Of a stretch of 64,000 bases of DNA, positions 32,901-42,699 are shown piece after piece (position 1 is the stretch's first letter; each line of letters begins with the position of its first letter). Under the pieces are notes generated by a model that saw only the letters and a list, made by a program, of their open reading frames with translations, made no database searches and was not told the origin of the DNA. Source of the DNA: Saccharum officinarum (lineage: Eukaryota > Streptophyta > Magnoliopsida > Poales > Poaceae); NCBI GenBank assembly GCA_020631735.1, contig CM036221.1:14117381-14181380 (forward strand), read 5' to 3'. Made by a program: the position numbers and the translations under genes.

Positions 32901-33822
32901 CCGATCGGAACGCCGAGATGGCTGAACTGCGCGTCGCATACGCCACATTGAAGGAAGAGGCGGCGCAGGCATGGGCGGCCGAGGCCGTGATGCGCACAAG
33001 CCTGGACAAGGCTCGGGAGGAGGCTACCCAGGCGCGCAGGGACCTCGAGCCCTTGTCTGCGCGGGTGAAAGAGCTTGAGGAGGATGTCTCCCAGGTCAGT
33101 CTTCAGCGCGACGTCTTCCATGCCGAGGTCACGACGCTGCAGGGAGCCGTCCAAAAGAAGGACGCAGCTCTCGAGTCTGCTCGGCAGGAGGTCGAGGCGC
33201 TAAAGACGGCCATCCGTGACAAGGACAACGCCTTCCTGGGGCTCGAACGAACATGTGGGGGGCTCCGCGACGAGGTCGTGGGCTTGCAGACCCACGTCGA
33301 GGGTAAGTATGGTTGTTACAGTCACGACGTTGAAGGCCCCGCGTTGGGCACTAACTTGTTTATCGTGTTTCAGAGCTGGAGAGAGAGAACCGAGAGGCGC
33401 AATCGTGCGCCAACTCCTTCCAGAGCCTCTTCGAAGCCGAGGTCCGGAGGACCCAACTTCTCCAGGGCGTGATCACCACTGTGTGCGACGGCCTAGGGGT
33501 CGAGCCCGACACCGACACCGGGGAAGATGTTCCAGGGAACTCCTTCGTCCGGCGGATGGTGGCGCTGGGCCGCCTTGCCCGGGAGAAGATACGGAACGGC
33601 CTCCATCACGGCGTGAAGAGGGCGCTGGCCGTCGTCCGTTCGGGGTTTGTGTTTGACATGAGGCTCGTTGCCGATGGCTTCATCACAGACCCCGATCGGA
33701 CGGACGAGGAGAACGAGGACGCCTGCGTGGAGCTGATCGAAGCCGCCGAAGAGCCTGGGAGTCGTCTGGCCTCGCTTTTTGAAGCCGAGGTGGTTCCGCC
33801 TGCCGACGACGAAGGCCTGTGA
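29957..33822 (+). CDS. Antisense five-exon gene of the Tat element (PF04195-like, coiled-coil product)
   Basis: Proposed exons are 29957-30874, 30953-31659, 31730-32714, 32789-33302 and 33374-33822, joined by four GT-AG introns of 78, 70, 74 and 71 bp whose phases match. ATG 29957 (MAGKSQIL) is chosen because it follows a TATA box and begins the conserved part. Exon 1 contains a region (VVSFVSFHERGFGVPASVFM to GYLGVEPQWNLWLHLF) like PF04195, called putative gypsy-type transposon. Exon 2 has a strongly basic stretch (KKRAIRKAKKAEALKKRRRQ), a possible nuclear signal, and acidic and Ser/Pro-rich tracts. Exon 4 is a long heptad coiled coil. The product would be about 1190 residues. Exon 3 has two frame breaks, near 32038 and in the G run at about 32536. 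The function is unknown; related antisense ORFs are known in Grande/Tat elements. Confidence 0.75.
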
Positions 33823-34513
33823 GCCAAATCTGGGCATGAAGGCCCATGTAATAAGTTAGTATTTCGAATTTTGATTGCGGTGGCCGCGGAGGCCTAAAAG
33901 ACTCGAAACATAAACCGGTTCGCGGGTGATTTAGCTTTACTCGAGCTTTTCTTCCCTTTATCGCATGGATCGTGTTCTCGCGTGATTTACCTAGCGCGCA
34001 GCTACATCCTTTGGCGTAAGGGAGCGAGTGGAGGTACCGTAGCCTCGGAGGCGTAAGTGATCTCGCGGCTCGACTGCCCTCGAGCTTCAGGGTGATGTTG
34101 CGGCCTAGTAAATCGTGTGAGAGCCTGATCTAAGCGACAGAGGGTATGTTCTTTTTTAACTTTAGGAATCGTTGTTTAGATCTTCTCAGCGTGAAGGCGT
34201 ACCTCTAAAAGGCGCAAGGGTCGAGTGGAGGTACCGTAGCCCCGGAGGCGTAGGTGATGCTCCAGGCTCGAGAGCCCTTTCGAACCTTAGGGTGCTCTTT
34301 CAGCGAAGTCGATCTAAGAAACGGTTCTTAAATTTAAAAAAGAGCACAAGTTTTTTCGGTTTTTCGGGGACCGGGGGTTCCCCCCTTGCCAGCCCCCGAG
34401 GGAGGGTCGACGCTGGGGTGCAGGGTCGATCCTTCCTCATTACGAAACGAGAAATTTTGAACATCGCTGTATTCTTTATTGACGAAAAAGGAAATACAGA
34501 GCCTCGAGGCTTT
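33823..34513. other. Convergent spacer between antisense gene and integrase, with an 80-bp direct repeat
   Basis: GAGTGGAGGTACCGTAGCCYCGGAGGCGTARGTGATC-type sequence occurs at about 34026-34106 and again at 34222-34300. Both transcription units end toward this spacer. Candidate plant polyadenylation signals are weak (AATAAG at 33849-33854 for the plus strand). No ORF of interest is present. Confidence 0.55.
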
Positions 34514-34516
34514 TCA

Positions 34517-35870
34517 GGGAAAGAAGCGACGTAGCTGTTCAATGTTCCAAGCGTTGGTGAGGATTTCGCCCTTCTCGTTGGATAGCTTGTAGGTGCCCGG
34601 CTTTAGTACTTCTGCGATGATGTACGGCCCTTCCCATGGTGGTGTGAGCTTGTGCCGTCCCTTGGTGTTCTGGTTCCGCCGTAGCACCAAGTCACCAACG
34701 TTGAGGTCACGCTTGCGGACGTATCTGTCGTGGTAGCGTCGGAGACCCTGCTGGTACCTGGCAGAATGCAACAGAGCCACATCTCGGGCTTCCTCGAGCT
34801 GGTCGAGGGCGTCCTGCCTTGTGGCGTCGTTGTGTACTTCGTTGTATGCCTTCAACCTTGGGGACCCGTATTCTATATCGGTTGGTAGCATAGCCTCAGA
34901 CCCGTAGACTAAGAAGAACGGAGTGAACCCCGTGGCTCGACTCGGCGTTGTTCTTAGGCTCCACAGGACCGAGGGTAGCTCGGCAGCCCATCTTTTGCCA
35001 TGTTTGTTTAGTTTGTCAAAGATTCTAGGCTTAAGGCCTTGTAGAACCATGCCGTTGGCACGTTCCACTTGCCCGTTTGTTTTTGGATGAGCCACGGCCG
35101 ACCAGAGCACACGGATGTGGTGGTTGTCGCAGAAATCCAAAAACTTCTTGCCAGTGAACTGGGTGCCATTGTCCGTGATGATACAGTTGGGGACCCCAAA
35201 GCGATGAACAATGTTAGTGAAGAAGAGTACAGCTTGTTCGGACCTGATGCTGGTGATAGGGCGGGCCTCGATCCACTTGGAGAATTTGTCGATTGCGACG
35301 AGCAAGTGGGTGAAGCCGCCGGTCGTCCTTTTCAGTGGTCCGACAAGGTCGAGCCCCCAAACGGCGAACGGCCATGTGATGGGGATAGTCTGCAGGGCAT
35401 GTGCCGGAAGATGAGTCTGTCTCGCATAGTACTGACAACCCTCGCAGGAGCGTACTAGCTTGACAGCGTCGGAGACCGCGGTCGGCCAATAGAATCCTTG
35501 TCGAAAGGCGTTTCCGACAAGGGTTCGAGGCGCAGCGTGGTGACCGCAAGCCCCCGAGTGAATATCGCCGAGCAGATTTCTGCCTTGCTCTTTCGTGATG
35601 CAACGCTGGAGGATACCGGTAGGGCTACGACGGTAGAGCTCCCTGCTGTCGCTCATGATCACAAAAGTTTTGGCCCGACGTGCGATCCGTCGAGCCTCAG
35701 TCCTATCCGAGGGGAGGTCGCCCTGGATGAGATAGTCGAGGTACGGGACGCGCCAATCAGGCTCGAGGTCAGGCGGTGACGTCGAGTCTTCCACCTGCAT
35801 GGCTTCAGCCCCGGTCGAGGGGGCTTCTGCCTCAGGTGGAAGGTCGATCGACGCCTCGTCGACCCCCCGT
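34517..35870 (-). CDS. Tat integrase
   Basis: This is the C-terminal module of the polyprotein, inserting the cDNA into the genome. Numbering from the internal Met at 35800: zinc-binding H81, H87 or H88, C119 and C122; catalytic triad D151 (GLDLVGP), D210 (ITDNGTQF) and E246 (NGQVERAN), with exactly 35 residues between D210 and E246. The C-terminal region (NVGDLVLRR and [18 protein letters not shown]) is the usual SH3-like end. It stops at 34517 with QLRRFFP. The frame is joined to RNase H by a one-base deficit in a G run near 35870. No chromodomain follows, as expected for Tat. Confidence 0.92.
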
Positions 35871-36745
35871 CCGGCCTGAGGTCGACGGATGGGCGCTGAA
35901 GATCTCTCGCGAAGACGTCCGGTGGAACCGTGGCTCGACCGGACGCGATTTTTGCTAATTCATCAGCGGCCTCATTATACCTGCGTGCGATGTGGTTGAG
36001 CTCGAGGCCGTGAAACTTGTCCTCGAGGCGCCGTACTTCCTGGCAGTAGGCCTCCATCTTGGGGTCGCGGCAGCTCGAGTTTTTCATCACCTGATCAATC
36101 ACGAGTTGAGAGTCGCCTCGGACGTCGAGGTGTCGGACCCCGAGCTCGATGGCGATTCTCAACCCCGTGACGAGTGCCTCGTATTCGGCGACGTTGTTAG
36201 ACGCAGGGAAATGAAGCCGGATGACGTAGCGCATGTGAACCCCGAGGGGTGAGACGAAGAGCAAGCCCGCGCCTGCTCCCGTTTTCATCAATGACCCGTC
36301 GAAGTACATGGTCCACAGCTCTGCCTGGAGCTGTGCAGGTGGGAGTTGTGTGTCAGTCCACTCGGCCAGGAAATCTGCTAACGCCTGTGACTTGATAGCT
36401 TTTCGCGGCGCATAGGACAATGCCTCGCCCATGAGCTCGACCGCCCACTTGGCAATCCTACCCGAGGCTTCCCGGTTCTGGGCTATCTCTCCCAAGGGGA
36501 AAGAAGAAACCACAGTAACCGGGTGACCCTCGAAGTAGTGTCGGAGCTTGCGCCGTGTCAAGATGACAGCATACAGCAGTTTCTGGATTTGTGGGTACCG
36601 ACCCTTTGTTTCTGAGAGCACCTCGCTAACGAAATAGACCGGCCTCTGGACGAGCAAGGTGTGTGCCTCCTCGGCCCGTTCGACAACCAGGGCAGCACTG
36701 ACAACTTGTGATGTCGCTGCGACATAGAGTAGGAGTGGTTCCCCG
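35870..36745 (-). CDS. Tat RNase H modules (RT-linked and archaeal-like)
   Basis: Numbering from 36657, residues 1-100 ([20 protein letters not shown] to [11 protein letters not shown]) are the RT-linked RNase H/connection region. Residues 115-240 are a second, archaeal-type RNase H with candidate catalytic D120 (MYFDGS), E158 or E160 (NVAEYEAL), D182 (GDSQLV) and D232 (NEAADELA). A second RNase H is a hallmark of Tat elements. Frame breaks lie at both ends: near 36743 (GGGG run, one G short) and near 35870 (GGGGGG run, one G short). Confidence 0.9.
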
Positions 36746-37751
36746 GGGTCGGAGGGACGAGGATCGGTGAGCTAGAGAGGGTGGCTTTCAGTTTTGTGAG
36801 AGCCTCCTCAGCCTCGAGGTTCCAGGAAAAATGGTCCGATTTCCTCAAGAGACGGTACAGAGGGAGTGCTTTTTCGCCGAGGCGCGAAATGAAACGGCTG
36901 AGTGCCGCCAAGCAACCTGTGACTCTCTGTACGCCCTTGAGATCTCGGATGGGGCCCATCTTGGTGATTGCAGAGATTTTTTCAGGGTTGGCCTCGATGC
37001 CACGTTTAGATACGATAAACCCTAAAAGCATACCTCGTGGGACGCCGAAGACACATTTCTCTGGATTGAGTTTGATGTTTTTTGCTCTGAGGCAATTGAA
37101 CGCAACGTCGAGGTCGCTGACCAGATCGCCGGCACGTTGGGTTTTGACCACGATGTCGTCGACGTAAGCCTCGACGGTCGACCCAATGTGTCCCCCAAAA
37201 ACATGTTGCATGCATCGCTGGTACGTTGCCCCTGCGTTCCGGAGACCGAAGGGCATCGTAACGTAGCAATACATGCCGAATGGGGTGATGAATGAAGTCG
37301 CGAGCTGGTCGGACTCCTTCATTTTGATTTGGTGGTAACCGGAATATGCATCTAAGAATGAGAGAGTTTCACATCCCGCGGTGGAATCAACGATTTGATC
37401 AATGCGTGGCAAAGGGAAGGGAACTTTCGGACATGCTTTATTTAAAACGGTGTAGTCTACGCACATCCTCCATTTCCCATTCTTTTTTCTAACTAAGATA
37501 GGATTAGCTAGCCACTCGGGATGATGAACCTCCTTGATGAACCCGGCCTCCAGCAGTTTGTGTATCTCCTCGCCGATGATCCTGCGCTTCTCCTCGTCGA
37601 AGCGGCGCAAGCGTTGCTTCACCGGTTTGGCTCCGGCCCGGATCTCCAAGGCGTGCTCGGCGACTTCCCTGGGTATGCCCGGCATATCCGAGGGACTCCA
37701 CGCAAAGATGTCGATGTTCGCGCGGAGAAAGTCGACGAGCACTGCTTCCTA
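36743..37751 (-). CDS. Tat reverse transcriptase
   Basis: Numbered from 37742: [20 protein letters not shown] at 75-94, catalytic [11 protein letters not shown] (D131), [20 protein letters not shown] at 149-168 and AYVDDIVV (YVDD 193-196). This is a complete Ty3/Gypsy RT palm with both aspartates of the YVDD box. It is in the same frame as protease, from which it is separated only by an in-frame TAG at 37752-37750. The frame is lost at its end near 36743. Confidence 0.93.
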
Positions 37752-38715
37752 TTTAGGGTCGAGGGTGGCGCTGACGCTCAGCGCCCTCCCCTTGGGATCA
37801 GCGGGGTCGAGGGATACGAGCTTGACGTCTTCGGCGGACTCGAAGCTACCGGCATGGCGTTTTGGGTCGGGGGTCGCGTTGGCTAGACCGTCGAGGTCTG
37901 CGGCCAAGATTGCTGACCCAAAAACAGCCTCGCCGTGCTCGACGCACTCGACGTCGCACTCGTAAGCATGTTCAAACGAGGGCCCTACAGTGATGATACC
38001 GTTTGGGCCAGGCATTTTGAGCTTGAGGTAGGTGTAGTTCGCGATCGCCATGAACTTGGCGTAGCATGGGCGTCCCAGGATAGCGTGGTACGTTCCACGG
38101 AATCCGACCACTTCGAAAGTGAGAGTTTCCTTTCGGAAGTTGGCCGGTGTGCCAAAGCAAACAGGCAGATCGACCCGCCCGAGGGGTTCCGCCCGTTTCC
38201 CTGGCACGACTCCGTGGAAGCCCCCGACGCTAGGCTGGAGGCGCGCTCTGTCGACCCCCAAGAGGTCGAGGGTCTGAGAGTAGATGATGTTGAGGCTACT
38301 TCCGCCGTCCATGAGCACTTTGGTGAGGCGTGTGTTGGCGATGACGGGGTCAACGACGAGTGGATAGACCCCCGGATTGGGGACGTAGTCTGGGTGGTCA
38401 TCACGGTCGAAAGTGATGGCCACCGCAGACCAATCAAGGAAGCGGGGTACTGCCGACTGTACGGAGAAGACCTCGCGCCGTTCTCGCTTGCGCTGACGCG
38501 CGGAGAGGCAGGTCGAGGGTCCTCCGTAGATCATATAGCAGTCGCGGATCTCGGGAAATTCCCCGTCCTTGTCGTCACCCTTAGGGTCCTCCCCCTTGTC
38601 GTCCTTCTTGGCGCCGGCACCCCCGAAGTACCTGCGCAGCATGTGACAATCCTCGAGGTTATGGTTAGTGAGCCCCCTGTGGTAGGGACACGGCTCTTTG
38701 AGCATTTTGTCGAAG
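37750..38715 (-). CDS. Tat gag C-terminus (zinc knuckle) and aspartic protease
   Basis: From Met 38705, CPYHRGLTNHNLEDC (C6, H9, H15, C20) is a CHHC-type knuckle. The aspartic protease active site is KVLMDGGSSLNIIY with D133, where most Gypsy elements have DTG or DSG; DGGS is usual in this lineage. The downstream flap and ALP-like ILGRPCYAKF segment is present. The frame ends with TAG 37752-37750 after LDPK, and the next codons continue directly into RT, so the TAG looks like a nonsense change or a readthrough stop. Confidence 0.88.
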
Positions 38716-40901
38716 ACGCCCCCGCCGGGGGGCCTCGAGGTTTCTTGTGCTCGGTAGCAGCGACGAGCTCGTCGGCCGGGGCCTCGAGCTTGCCCTGCTG
38801 GCCTTTCTTCTTCTTGCGGTTGTTTCTCTTGGGGCCTCGGGTGGAACTCGCGGGGTCGTCGACCTTCTGCTCCTCCCTTGCCGGCTCGCCGCCAAAGATC
38901 GCACCAACCGCCTCCTCGCCGGAGGCGAAGTTGGTGACGATGTCCATCAATCCGTTGGCAGTGAGCGGGGTGTTCCGGCCCAACTCCCGGACCAACTCCT
39001 TACAGGTGGTACCGGAGAGGAAGGCCGTAATCACGTCGGAGTCGGTGATGTTGGGGAGCTCGGTGCGCTGCCGGGAGAAGCGCCGGATGTAGTCTCGGAG
39101 GGACTCATCTGGTTTCTGCTTGCAGCTCCGGAGGTCCCACGAGTTGCCGGGGCGCATGTAGGTTCCCTTGAAATTTCCCTCGAACACCCTCACGAGATCG
39201 TCCCAGTCGTGGATCTGCCAAGGTGGGAGATCCTCGAGCCAGGCTCGGGCGGTGTCGGAGAGGAACAGGGGGAGTTGCCGAATGATGGCCCGGTCATCGG
39301 TGGCCCCGCCCAACTGACACGCCAAGCGGAAATCAGCGAGCCAAAGTTCGGGTTTGGTCTCGCCGTTATACTTGGTGAGAGTCGTGGGGGACGGAACCGA
39401 GCCGGGGGCACCGTCTCACGGATAGCCCTACTGAACACCCGAGGGCCTGGAGGTTCGGGCGAAGGGCTACGGTCTTCCGCGCTGTCGTAGCGTCCGCCCC
39501 TGTGGACGTGGTAGCCTCGAGCTACACCGTCACCGTGTTTGCGTGTGCGACGCTCGACGATGTTGCCACGGGTGTCTCGAGGCTCGCGGTCGTTGGCGAT
39601 GGGCTCAGGGGCAGGTGCTACCTGGTTTCGCCGGGCAGGCTCGGGATGAACCGAGGCTTCTCTCTCCTGTCGGGAAGGCTCGAGGGTCCGCTCCGAGGCT
39701 GCTTCGCGCCGCCTCGAGGCAGAGCTCTCGGCCTGCTGCATGGCGGCAGTCTCGAGGAGCCCTCGGATTTCGTCTCGAGCCCGACGGGCGTCAGGGTTTG
39801 ACGGCTCGGGCATGTTGCGCAGGAGCATGGCAGCGGCGACAACGTTTTGGCTGGCTCGAGCGAAAACCGGGGGGTCGACCGCCCGGTCCTCGTTGATGCG
39901 ACGGTTGACGTCGCGAGCCCTCTCACGAGCTCTCCCGCCAAATGCGTGTTCCGCACGCTCACGCTCGAGGGTTTGCTGGAGAAGATCCAGGTTTTCGCGT
40001 TCCTCGTCAAGCTGGTCCTGCAACTCGCGAATCTGTTCGAGCTGCGCTCCTTGATCCGCAAGGAACTGAGGCTCGTTTCGCTCGGCAGGAAGCTCGACAC
40101 GAGGGGGCGTGTGCCTTTCTTCGACCGGCTCTTCGTCTTCTGATTCCGAGGTGCTTTCAACGTCGATGTTGAAGCACTCGCGAGTCGGATCATAGGTGTC
40201 GTCAGCCGAGTCGGAGTCAGGTGCGCCAAAGTAGTAATATGACGGGGGAATGTGTGGCCGATGCCAACCATCCCGAGACGGCGACGTGGAGAAGCGATCA
40301 CACGGGGTTCTGTTTCCGGTGTCTCCGTGGAGTCCCGATAATCAGAGACCGGCGTGGACGCAACGAGGTCCAGAGTGGAGCGTAGATGGTGTCCGGGGAG
40401 TTCCTCATAAGCGCTCATGCGAGTGCTCACGGAGGATGCATACACCCGGGCGACCGAGTCTAGTCCAAACGGGAATGGTGATGGGGAGTTCACTGCCCGT
40501 GGCGAGATAGATGCTACGGACAGTGGTGTCTCACCGGACGGGGGAGCGGCGGGATTCCTCGTTGGCACGCGACCCTCGGCCAGGCTCATCCTTCCCAAAT
40601 CTTCCAAAAGGAGATCTGGGCTAGCGCCTGTCTGGGGGGTGCCGGACCGGGGGATCCCATCGCCCTCCGTCAGGTAGAGACGGTAGTTGTGCCGGGCTCG
40701 CCGTCGCCGGGCGGCCCGCGACCGCCTAGAGCGACGGTGCCGGTTGACTGCTCCCCCGGGCTGGGAGAGCTCGTAATCTTCGTCGGTTGGGTGCCTGGGT
40801 GGGAGTAGGACCATGTCGTAGCCAGAGCCGAGCGACATGAACTCCAAACTCCCAAACCAGATCACCGTACCCAACGGGATCGGGCGTTCGGGGTTAGCCA
40901 T
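38715..40901 (-). CDS. Tat gag
   Basis: The likely start is ATG 40901 (MANPERPIPLGTVIWFGSLE), 62 bases inside the 5' LTR. An upstream frame extends to 40961 but without an ATG. The N-terminal third is basic and disordered. The middle (QDQLDEERENLDLLQQTLER) is a short coiled coil. The C-terminal third is a Retrotrans_gag domain (PLFLSDTARAWLEDLPPWQI, VFEGNFKGTYMRPG, SLRDYIRRFSRQRTELP). Frame changes near 40310 and 39402 each correspond to one missing C in a C run. The capsid-like product would package the element RNA. Confidence 0.85.
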
Positions 40902-40942
40902 CCAGGAAGAACGGCGAAAAAGCGACGTTTGCACGCAGCGCT

Positions 40943-40960
40943 CCCCTACCTGGCGCGCCA
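40943..40960 (-). other. Primer binding site of the Tat element
   Basis: Reading the minus strand, TGGCGCGCCAGGTAGGGG starts two bases inside the 5' LTR end. The position is right for a tRNA primer, and similar GGCGCGCC-containing sites occur in other grass Tat elements. I have not matched the tRNA. Confidence 0.7.
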
Positions 40961-41324
40961 ACTGTCGGTGTTCGGACCGAGGGGGGTCCTAAACCAACGA
41001 GTAAATGCTGCGTGACTCTTTCCTGGATGGTGATGCAAGGAGAACACACGGGGGTTTATCCTGGTTCGGGCAAAAGATGGCCCTACGTCCAGCGGGGAAG
41101 AGAGATTTGTATTTCCTTGCACCGGGGTGCTCGTGTAGGGGTTACAAGCAGGCGAGAGAGGGTGTCGAGCCCCAAGTCTCAAAGAGAAAAAAGGAGAAAG
41201 GTGGTTGCTTGAGATGTTGATCTCTGGCTTTCGTTGTTCGATCGGGTGGTGGGTTGTTTCGTCCTTCCGTCGTTCGGTCTCTTTTTCCCCCCGTCGTCCT
41301 CCCGTTGTCCCGTTCTCCTCCCTT

Positions 41325-41331
41325 TTTTATA
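41325..41331 (-). promoter_or_regulatory. LTR TATA box
   Basis: TATAAAA on the minus strand, in the context CGCCCTATAAAAAAGGG. The duplicate in the 3' LTR is at 27067-27073. Confidence 0.7.
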
Positions 41332-41817
41332 GGGCGAGAGGTGCTCAAGTCGAGGGGAGGCCTGAGGTGATGCTTTGTCGATTCCTGTAGAGTTGACTTG
41401 TAGCGACGTGCTTCAGGGATGGCTGGCCATCCCTGGGTACCCTGACGTTGTGGGAGATAAGATGGCGAAATGACCCAGAGCGCCACGCCATACCGTCCTC
41501 TGGACTGAGTCGAGCATCGAGGCTGGGTCGAGGCCGGGTCGAGGCCGGATGGATAAGGCCGAATCCCCGATATCGCGGAGAACGGGCCTTGTCTTATCCT
41601 CCCTCGAGGGTGATTGATGGTGAATAGTGCGCGGTAGGGTGGATACAGTGACGGCTTTCACCTCCCATCACGGGATGGGCGGTAAAATAGTGAGACTTGA
41701 CGTTGGTATTGTTCCCACGTTGTCCCATGCCGTAGCCATGCCGGTAGGTGGTGGTAGGTAACCGCATTGAATGCTATGTCTTTTGTCCTGGGTAGATGAA
41801 GAAAGGGTGTCGAGGGG

Positions 41818-42101
41818 CCGGAGCGCGGTCGAGGCGCCCCGTCGAGCGGGCCTCGTACGAGTCGGAGCCGGGACGCGGTCGAGGCGCCCCGTCGAGCGGG
41901 CCTCGTACGAGTCGGAGCCGGGACGTGGTCGAGGCGCCCCGTCGAGCGGGCCTCGTACGAGTCGGAGCCGGAGCGCGGTCGAGGCGCCCCGTCGAGCGGG
42001 CCTCGTACGAGTCGGAGCTGGGACGCGGTCGAGGCGCCCCGTCGAGCGGGCCTCGTACGAGTCGGAGCCGGGGCGCGGTCGAGGCACCCCGTCGAGCGGG
42101 C
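41818..42101. repeat. 50-bp tandem repeat in the 5' LTR U3 (about 5.7 copies)
   Basis: Identical in unit number and variants to 27560-27843. In the sense orientation it sits 0.5-0.8 kb upstream of the TATA box. Confidence 0.95.
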
Positions 42102-42460
42102 TATCTTTTCTACTGGTTTCAGTTTTTGTTAGTGTTTAGGCGATAGCTGTGGTACCCCGTACTGTGGGTACCGACAGGTCTCTTTCCTTCACGACTGTCT
42201 CTGGTCGATCAATGTCATATAAAAAAATCATGTCCATTAGTATGAGACGATTTATAAGAGACGAACCATATACTTGATAGAACATATACATGTTCATGCA
42301 ATCAATGGATGGAAAAGACCATTGCAGACATCCATGCATGTATAGATGGCCAAAGATCCTGAGGCCCATGGTAGGTTGTCTTGCAGGCCATGCACCCATG
42401 GCAAGTCCCCTACCCCTGATTAATGGCGATCTTAGAGCAACTTGTTACCCCCACTCCTCA

Positions 42461-42695
42461 TATATAACCTTCAATCCTAGAAATCAAATCTTAGATCAGC
42501 ATTTCTCTTCTAGTGCTACCACCTTCTGTTCCTCCCGTCTCTCTCTTCAACATCTCCTCCTCTCCCATGATCCCCTTCTGTGGGGACATCACGCCCCTAG
42601 CCGAGCACACGGAGGCGGCTTGCCCTGGTTGGTGTGCATGGAGGAGGCGACTGCTTGCTTCTGCTCTTGGGTTCTATTCTTTATTTGGTTGTTGA
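42461..42695 (+). CDS. Candidate small gene (42-residue ORF with TATA box), function unknown
   Basis: TATATAA at 42461-42467 is followed by a CT-rich leader (CTCTTCAACATCTCCTCCTCTCCC) that resembles a plant 5' UTR, then ATG 42567 opening 42 codons to TGA 42695. The peptide starts MIPFCGDITPLAEH, has three cysteines in its first 23 residues and a fourth at its end, a WRRR basic patch and a hydrophobic C-terminus (LLASALGFYSLFG). No domain is recognised. It could instead be the first exon of a longer gene (downstream DNA is AT-rich) or chance. It sits between the Tat element and a CACTA fragment. Confidence 0.3.
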
Positions 42696-42699
42696 TTTG

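Larger units (their letters stand above)
26705..42176 (-). mobile_element. Complete Tat-lineage Ty3/Gypsy LTR retrotransposon
   Basis: LTRs of 1214 bp at 26705-27918 and 40963-42176 begin TGTCGGTGTTCG and end GGTACCGACA. They look identical except for one A/G change (26719 versus 40977). The flanking duplication GGTCT is at 26700-26704 and 42177-42181. Total length is 15,472 bp. On the minus strand it encodes gag, protease, RT, two RNase H modules and integrase; on the plus strand, between integrase and the 3' LTR, it encodes a spliced antisense gene. This gene order, plus the second RNase H, is characteristic of Tat elements (Retand, RIRE2 and Grande relatives). The near-identical LTRs indicate a very recent insertion. 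Confidence 0.95.
40963..42176 (-). repeat. 5' LTR of the Tat element
   Basis: This is the promoter LTR for the sense transcript. On the minus strand a TATAAAA box lies at 41331-41325 with transcription expected from near 41300. The 50-bp tandem array (41818-42101) then lies in U3, upstream of the TATA box, where enhancer-like repeats would be expected. It is 1214 bp, offset exactly 14258 from the other LTR. Confidence 0.95.

Noticed and set aside
37935..39092. 385-codon plus-strand open frame opposite gag and protease
   Set aside because: It is a shadow frame of the conserved minus-strand protein. The zinc knuckle and protease motifs are on the minus strand.
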